Origin: Clostridiaceae bacterium
GTDB lineage: Bacteria; Bacillota; Clostridia; Saccharofermentanales; DTU023
Assembly (NCBI GenBank): GCA_012798865.1
Contig: JAAZMK010000051.1
Location: forward strand, 1-8,805
Direction: 5' to 3'
Length of the DNA: 8,805 nt
This document shows, in pieces, positions 5,713 to 8,805 of this stretch (positions within the stretch are counted from its first letter, which is position 1; every line of letters begins with the position of its first letter). The position numbers and the translations under genes are program-made. The notes beneath the pieces are model-generated. The model was given only the letters and a program-made list of their open reading frames with translations, was not told where the DNA came from and searched no databases.

Positions 5713-5724
5713 GAACATTTGTTT
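5713..5724. promoter_or_regulatory. Candidate LexA (SOS) box upstream of lexA
   Basis: GAACATTTGTTT matches the Bacillus-type SOS box GAAC-N4-GTTY. It is the only good match I found in the window. It sits just upstream of the extended -10 at 5730-5738, where bound LexA would block RNA polymerase, so autorepression of lexA is expected. It lies 134 bases upstream of the divergent membrane-protein ATG, far from that gene's proposed promoter, so control of both genes is possible but not shown. Confidence 0.6.
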
Positions 5725-5729
5725 TGTTA

Positions 5730-5738
5730 TGTTATACT
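5730..5738 (+). promoter_or_regulatory. Candidate extended -10 promoter of lexA
   Basis: TGTTATACT fits an extended -10 element 50 bases upstream of the lexA ATG. An alternative pairing is TTGAAC (5705-5710) with TATGTT (5728-5733) at 17-base spacing. Either way the LexA box lies within the promoter. Confidence 0.45.
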
Positions 5739-5788
5739 TTATATGAAATCAATTAGATTTGCTGATACCTTTGGAGACTGATACGACT

Positions 5789-6424
5789 ATGGCAAAGAAA
5801 TATCCATTTACGAAGGCAAATGTTCAGGAAACGCAGGCGGCGGTATATAACTATATCGTTGAATATATTTCAGAGAATGCGTATTCTCCCTCGATCCGAG
5901 ATATCTGTGTAGGCGTCGGTCTCAAGTCTACCTCTACTGTTCATAATCACTTGCGGAGATTATCTGAGGAAGGACTAATTCAATTTCATGAAGGCAAGCG
6001 CCGTACAATTCGTGTTCCTGCACTCGAAGGTGTCGATTCGCAAGAGATTCCGCTTGTCGGTACGGTGACTGCCGGGAAGCCTGTACTTGCGACGGAAAAC
6101 ATCGAACGCATGCTGCCTCTCCCCGTCAATGTGTGGTCGGCGACGGATGAGTTGTTCGCTTTGCGCGTCAAAGGTGACAGTATGGCAGACGCCGCCATCC
6201 TAGATGGCGATATCGTGATTGTCGAGAAACGCACAAGCGCTGAGCACGGCGAGATCGTCGTCGCTTTGCTTGACGATGAGGCGACAGTAAAATCGCTTAA
6301 GCGTGATCAACATGGCACCTATTATCTCCATCCTGAAAATGAGCTTTATGAAGATATTCCGCTTAATGATGGCGACGCTATCATTTTAGGCGTTGTGCGA
6401 GGTCTGCTCCGCACAGACGTATAG
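5789..6424 (+). CDS. lexA: LexA repressor (SOS regulator)
   Basis: LexA binds SOS boxes as a dimer and silences DNA-repair genes; RecA-DNA filaments trigger its self-cleavage. From ATG 5789 the product has 211 residues, normal for the family. The winged helix-turn-helix covers residues 10-75, with the recognition region in SIRDICVGVGLKSTSTVHNH (35-54). The cleavage site is A95-G96 in GTVTAGKP. The catalytic serine is S131 in GDSM and the lysine is K168 in ATVKSL, so self-cleavage should be intact. GGAG at 5773-5776 gives 12-base spacing to this ATG; an in-frame TTG at 5759 would add ten residues not typical of LexA and is not favoured. A LexA box upstream suggests autoregulation. It is divergent from a membrane-protein gene and convergent with hfq; the 94 bases between lexA and hfq show no good terminator. 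Confidence 0.97.
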   Translation: MAKKYPFTKANVQETQAAVYNYIVEYISENAYSPSIRDICVGVGLKSTSTVHNHLRRLSEEGLIQFHEGKRRTIRVPALEGVDSQEIPLVGTVTAGKPVLATENIERMLPLPVNVWSATDELFALRVKGDSMADAAILDGDIVIVEKRTSAEHGEIVVALLDDEATVKSLKRDQHGTYYLHPENELYEDIPLNDGDAIILGVVRGLLRTDV

Positions 6425-6518
6425 TCGCTACTTATCTATGATTTATCTCGCCTCAATAATGATGTGTATTTGATCATTCATCAGCTTTGTTACATGCTCG
6501 TCTGATGCGTCTCTCATT

Positions 6519-6866
6519 CTAATGATGACGATAGTTCGCTGCTACCGTGACGCGTGGAAAAGTAGTTCCTCTTCGTCCGCTTCCTCTTAACTCATCGTTA
6601 AAGATAAGGTGAAGCTCTTCAAACGGTCTCACGCAAACGATGGATGATTTAAACAGTAGCTGTTGTGTGCCACGCGATGAGACAACGATAGATTCTTGAT
6701 CGAAACCGACGATTAGTCCTTCGATGATCGACTGGTCGAAGAGCTGGATGACGACATTAATCTTCTCTCGGCGACAGTGGTTGAGGAATGTCTCCTGTAT
6801 GCGAAATGACTGTGATAACGGTGTTCTTTTCTGATTTGATTGATTGATTCTGCTATTCTGTTCCAT
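6519..6866 (-). CDS. hfq: Hfq-like RNA chaperone, sequence-divergent
   Basis: Hfq is a hexameric Sm-like protein that binds U-rich and A-rich RNA and helps small RNAs pair with mRNAs. The 115-residue product has an Sm core at about 23-82. It begins IQETFLNHCRREKINVVI, matching the family's LQDPFLN-R-K-I-V pattern, and Sm1 continues with EGLIVGFDQESIVVSS. The Sm2 motif, normally YKHAIS, reads FKSSIV (72-77), so the tyrosine and histidine of the proximal uridine pocket are changed while the lysine remains. There is a 20-residue polar N-terminal extension and a 33-residue C-terminal tail that includes GSGRRG. The ribosome site is AAAGGGGGG at 6874-6882, 7 bases before ATG 6866, with an unusual run of six G. 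It lies 155 bases downstream of miaA, the usual miaA-hfq order, which supports the call. Confidence 0.88.
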   Translation of the reverse strand: MEQNSRINQSNQKRTPLSQSFRIQETFLNHCRREKINVVIQLFDQSIIEGLIVGFDQESIVVSSRGTQQLLFKSSIVCVRPFEELHLIFNDELRGSGRRGTTFPRVTVAANYRHH

Positions 6867-6892
6867 TATTTGACCCCCCTTTTAATGAATGC

Positions 6893-6958
6893 AGTTTTCT
6901 ATCTCCTATGAAAACTCCTAGTTAATCTACTTGAAGGCAGGTTCTACGAGAATTCAAG
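6893..6958 (-). promoter_or_regulatory. Inverted repeats in the hfq leader
   Basis: In the 155-base gap between miaA and hfq two inverted repeats occur. AGTTTTC (6893-6899) pairs with GAAAACT (6910-6916) around a 10-base loop that contains GGAG on the transcribed strand. CTTGAA (6930-6935) pairs with TTCAAG (6953-6958), enclosing TTCT-ACG-AGAA and a 6-base bulge. No clear promoter or start codon accompanies the looped GGAG. A leader structure or regulator site is possible; both repeats could be chance. Confidence 0.25.
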
Positions 6959-6979
6959 GGTGAGTCATTAAAGAATAAT

Positions 6980-7014
6980 AAAAAAAAGTCACAATAATTT
7001 CGCTGTCAACGAAA
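6980..7014 (-). terminator. Weak candidate terminator after miaA
   Basis: Just past the miaA stop the minus strand has a small stem (TTTCG/CGAAA, 6998-7014, 7-base loop) and, 10 bases further, a run of eight T (6980-6987). The distance between stem and T-run is atypical. It may reduce rather than stop transcription from miaA into hfq. Confidence 0.25.
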
Positions 7015-7021
7015 AATGGCG

Positions 7022-7996
7022 TTACGAAGTTTCAAAAAGGAATAGAAATAAGTCATTTCGACGGCGGAGCCAAGTCTGCTGACGTTTGGCATAGCGTCGG
7101 GTCGATTGTGCTGTCAGCTCCCGCGCTTCAGTTTCAGTAAGATTCCCCTCAAGATGCATCACGGCTTCTTTGTAGCCGATTCCGCGAAAAGCGGGACAAT
7201 CATGATAGCTTGGGTATGCTTCCATTAAATTGCGCGTTTCATTGAGAAGTCCCGCGTTATACATTGCCAAAACACGCGCGTTAATTTGCTCGTAGAGCGC
7301 CGTGCGCGGATGCCAATCAAGGTGAATGGGGATAAAATCAAACTGAGGTCCTCGCTCGCGCGAACGCCTGTTGAGTTCCGTCTTTGTCAATCCTGTTTGG
7401 CGATAAAGTTCGAAAAATCTTACGATGCGGCGCTTATCTACCGGTGCAATGACGGACGCCGCCTCAGGATCCAGTGTGTCGATGAGCTTCCATGATTCGC
7501 TGACGCCGCGCTCATCGATTTCTCGCTTGATGATTTCGCGGAGTGCCCGATCAGGTCGATGTCCGTGAAACTCAAGCCCGTCCAAAAGTGCGGATACATA
7601 CTGAACGCTGCCGCCGCACACGATCGGCTTTCTGTTTTGTGACGACAAATCGCCAAGGAGGGATGTCGCTTCCTCAACATACATCGCGACGCTGTAAGAT
7701 TCACACGCGTCTCGACAATCGAACAAATGGTGAGGGACCTCTTGGCGTTGCTGATGAGACGGTTTTGCCGTTCCGATATCAAAGCCGCGATAGATTTGCA
7801 TCGCATCGGCGTTGATGATTTCACCGTTGATTTCATGTGCCAGGCGAAACGCCAACGACGATTTACCGGTCGCCGTCGGACCGGTGATGACGGGAATCGC
7901 CGCGGGACGCCGATTTACGAGCTCAAAGAGCTTCTCTTCGATCTCAAGGAAAGAGGATGAACGAAAGATAAAAGAATCATCCTTTGTATGTGACAT
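7022..7996 (-). CDS. miaA: tRNA dimethylallyltransferase
   Basis: MiaA transfers a dimethylallyl group to N6 of A37 in tRNAs that read UNN codons. From ATG 7996 the product has 324 residues. Visible motifs are the P-loop GPTATGKS (39-46) and NADAMQIYRGFDIGTAKP (62-79), with the catalytic aspartate D64. Others are GGSVQYVSALLDG (128-140), FRGIGYKE (270-277) and the C-terminal RRYAKRQQTWLRRR (300-313). Two motifs differ slightly from the usual DSMQ (here DAMQ) and GGTGLY (here GGSVQY). The P-loop sits after 38 residues instead of the usual 5-10, so there is an N-terminal extension. ATG 7996 is chosen because AAGGAG (8006-8011) lies 9 bases upstream; an in-frame ATG at 8023 has no ribosome site. 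It follows mutL by 58 bases on the same strand, very probably in one operon. Confidence 0.96.
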   Translation of the reverse strand: MSHTKDDSFIFRSSSFLEIEEKLFELVNRRPAAIPVITGPTATGKSSLAFRLAHEINGEIINADAMQIYRGFDIGTAKPSHQQRQEVPHHLFDCRDACESYSVAMYVEEATSLLGDLSSQNRKPIVCGGSVQYVSALLDGLEFHGHRPDRALREIIKREIDERGVSESWKLIDTLDPEAASVIAPVDKRRIVRFFELYRQTGLTKTELNRRSRERGPQFDFIPIHLDWHPRTALYEQINARVLAMYNAGLLNETRNLMEAYPSYHDCPAFRGIGYKEAVMHLEGNLTETEARELTAQSTRRYAKRQQTWLRRRNDLFLFLFETS

Positions 7997-8054
7997 CCCA
8001 ACACTCTCCTTCTCGGCTTTCATGTGTATAGATCAATGAGTTGAATAGACGGCA

Positions 8055-8805
8055 TCAGACAATTCTGCCGAATAATTTTTCGATTTTAGATTTAGACAGC
8101 TTGATGGCGACAGGGCGTCCATGAGGACAGTGATACGGATTTGTCAACGCTGTCAATCTCTCGAGAAGCAGTCTGATTTCATCTTCGCTCAGTCGGTCGT
8201 GCGCTTTGACGGCTGCTTTACAAGCGACAAGATGCAAGATTTCCGTGTCTTCAACTGTATTGCCCGTCCTGTGAGCATCTTCGAGGCAATCGAGGGCGGC
8301 ACGAAGTGCGGCGGCAGGGTCAAAGGCGACGTCTTCAAAGCGGCTACCCGCTGGGACGGAACGCACGACGACGGATTGACCGCCGAAAGATTCATACTCA
8401 AAGCCGAGCGAACGAAAATGCTCTTCCTCTTCGGTCAGAAACGCCATTTCTTTATCCGTGACATGAACGCGTACGGGCACCAATAATAGTTGACCGGGCG
8501 ATCTGCCGTCCATATTCTCCTCACGTCGTTGCAGCAATTCCTCGTACAAAATGCGCTCGTGTGCCGCATGTTGATCTACTAAGATAAAGGAATCATTTTC
8601 TTCAAGCAAAATATACGTGTGGAAAAGAACGCCGATGAGTCTCGCGTCGAGAAGCGAAAGGACGTCATCAGATTGAACGGGAGTCCTGTCGGTTCCGGAG
8701 GAATATGGCAAATCCTCAGAGGCAGTATGAATCGAACGAGAAGTCGGGAACTGCGTTTGCCGATAGGTACCTTCACGTCTCTTCTGCTTAGAAACAATTT
8801 CTAAA
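8055..8805 (-). CDS. mutL: DNA mismatch repair endonuclease MutL, C-terminal part (5' end beyond window)
   Basis: MutL links MutS mismatch recognition to strand nicking. The frame is open from the right window edge to TGA at 8055-8057, giving 250 residues; the N-terminal ATPase domain lies outside. The visible part starts with a variable linker (about the first 55 residues) and then the dimerisation and endonuclease domain. The endonuclease motif DQHAAHERILYE is intact, as are ACKAAVKAHD and the CPHGRPVAI zinc-site motif and a short FGRIV C-terminus. This is therefore the nicking type of MutL found in bacteria without MutH. The TTG 8711 that could open a shorter frame is internal and not a real start. 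The next gene on the strand is miaA. Confidence 0.97.
   Translation of the reverse strand, partial: LEIVSKQKRREGTYRQTQFPTSRSIHTASEDLPYSSGTDRTPVQSDDVLSLLDARLIGVLFHTYILLEENDSFILVDQHAAHERILYEELLQRREENMDGRSPGQLLLVPVRVHVTDKEMAFLTEEEEHFRSLGFEYESFGGQSVVVRSVPAGSRFEDVAFDPAAALRAALDCLEDAHRTGNTVEDTEILHLVACKAAVKAHDRLSEDEIRLLLERLTALTNPYHCPHGRPVAIKLSKSKIEKLFGRIV

Noticed and set aside
6938..6952. Second LexA box in the miaA-hfq gap (minus strand GAAC-N4-CTTC)
   Set aside because: The second half-site does not match GTTY and hfq is not a usual SOS gene.
8121..8486. Plus-strand frame of 121 codons over mutL
   Set aside because: It is antisense to the conserved MutL endonuclease domain and has no ribosome site or motif.

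Overview
This 8.8-kb window is ordinary-looking bacterial chromosome from what is most likely a low-to-mid GC Firmicute (Bacillota, Clostridia-like). The main reasons are a Bacillus-type LexA box (GAAC-N4-GTTT) in front of lexA, a mutL-miaA-hfq gene order typical of Clostridia, an endonuclease-type MutL and strong AGGAG-type ribosome binding sites. I cannot name the genus.

Layout. (1) Positions 1-973, minus strand: nearly complete tyrosine recombinase of the XerC/XerD type, running off the left edge. (2) Positions 1085-3721, plus strand: a two-gene unit, asd (aspartate-semialdehyde dehydrogenase) followed 9 bases later by a divergent MurE-like Mur ligase. The recombinase and asd diverge from a 111-base gap. 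(3) Positions 3722-5032: about 1.3 kb with no intact gene. It holds two inverted-repeat structures, the remnant of an AAA+ ATPase with a DUF4143-type C-terminus that has lost its middle, and a dense AT-rich cluster of palindromic repeats bounded by two related hairpins. (4) Positions 5033-5578, minus strand: a basic, low-complexity single-pass membrane protein of unknown function, divergent from lexA. (5) Positions 5789-6424, plus strand: lexA, with a candidate LexA box and promoter. (6) Positions 6519-8805, minus strand: mutL (C-terminal part, running off the right edge), miaA and a sequence-divergent hfq, all read leftward and convergent with lexA.

How the genes fit together. Asd makes the precursor of diaminopimelate and lysine, and a MurE ligase would put that amino acid on the peptidoglycan precursor, so the asd-Mur ligase pair makes sense as a cell-wall unit. 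However, the ligase lacks the usual amino-acid-selecting motif. LexA is the SOS repressor; the membrane protein opposite it sits where Bacillus keeps the SOS division inhibitor yneA, but has no LysM domain. MutL is the mismatch-repair endonuclease, MiaA modifies A37 of tRNAs, and Hfq is an RNA chaperone.

The most unusual parts are the divergent Mur ligase, the lexA-linked membrane protein, and the repeat cluster at 4351-4916. I found no CRISPR array, rRNA, tRNA or intact transposase. No defence system or biosynthetic cluster is visible.
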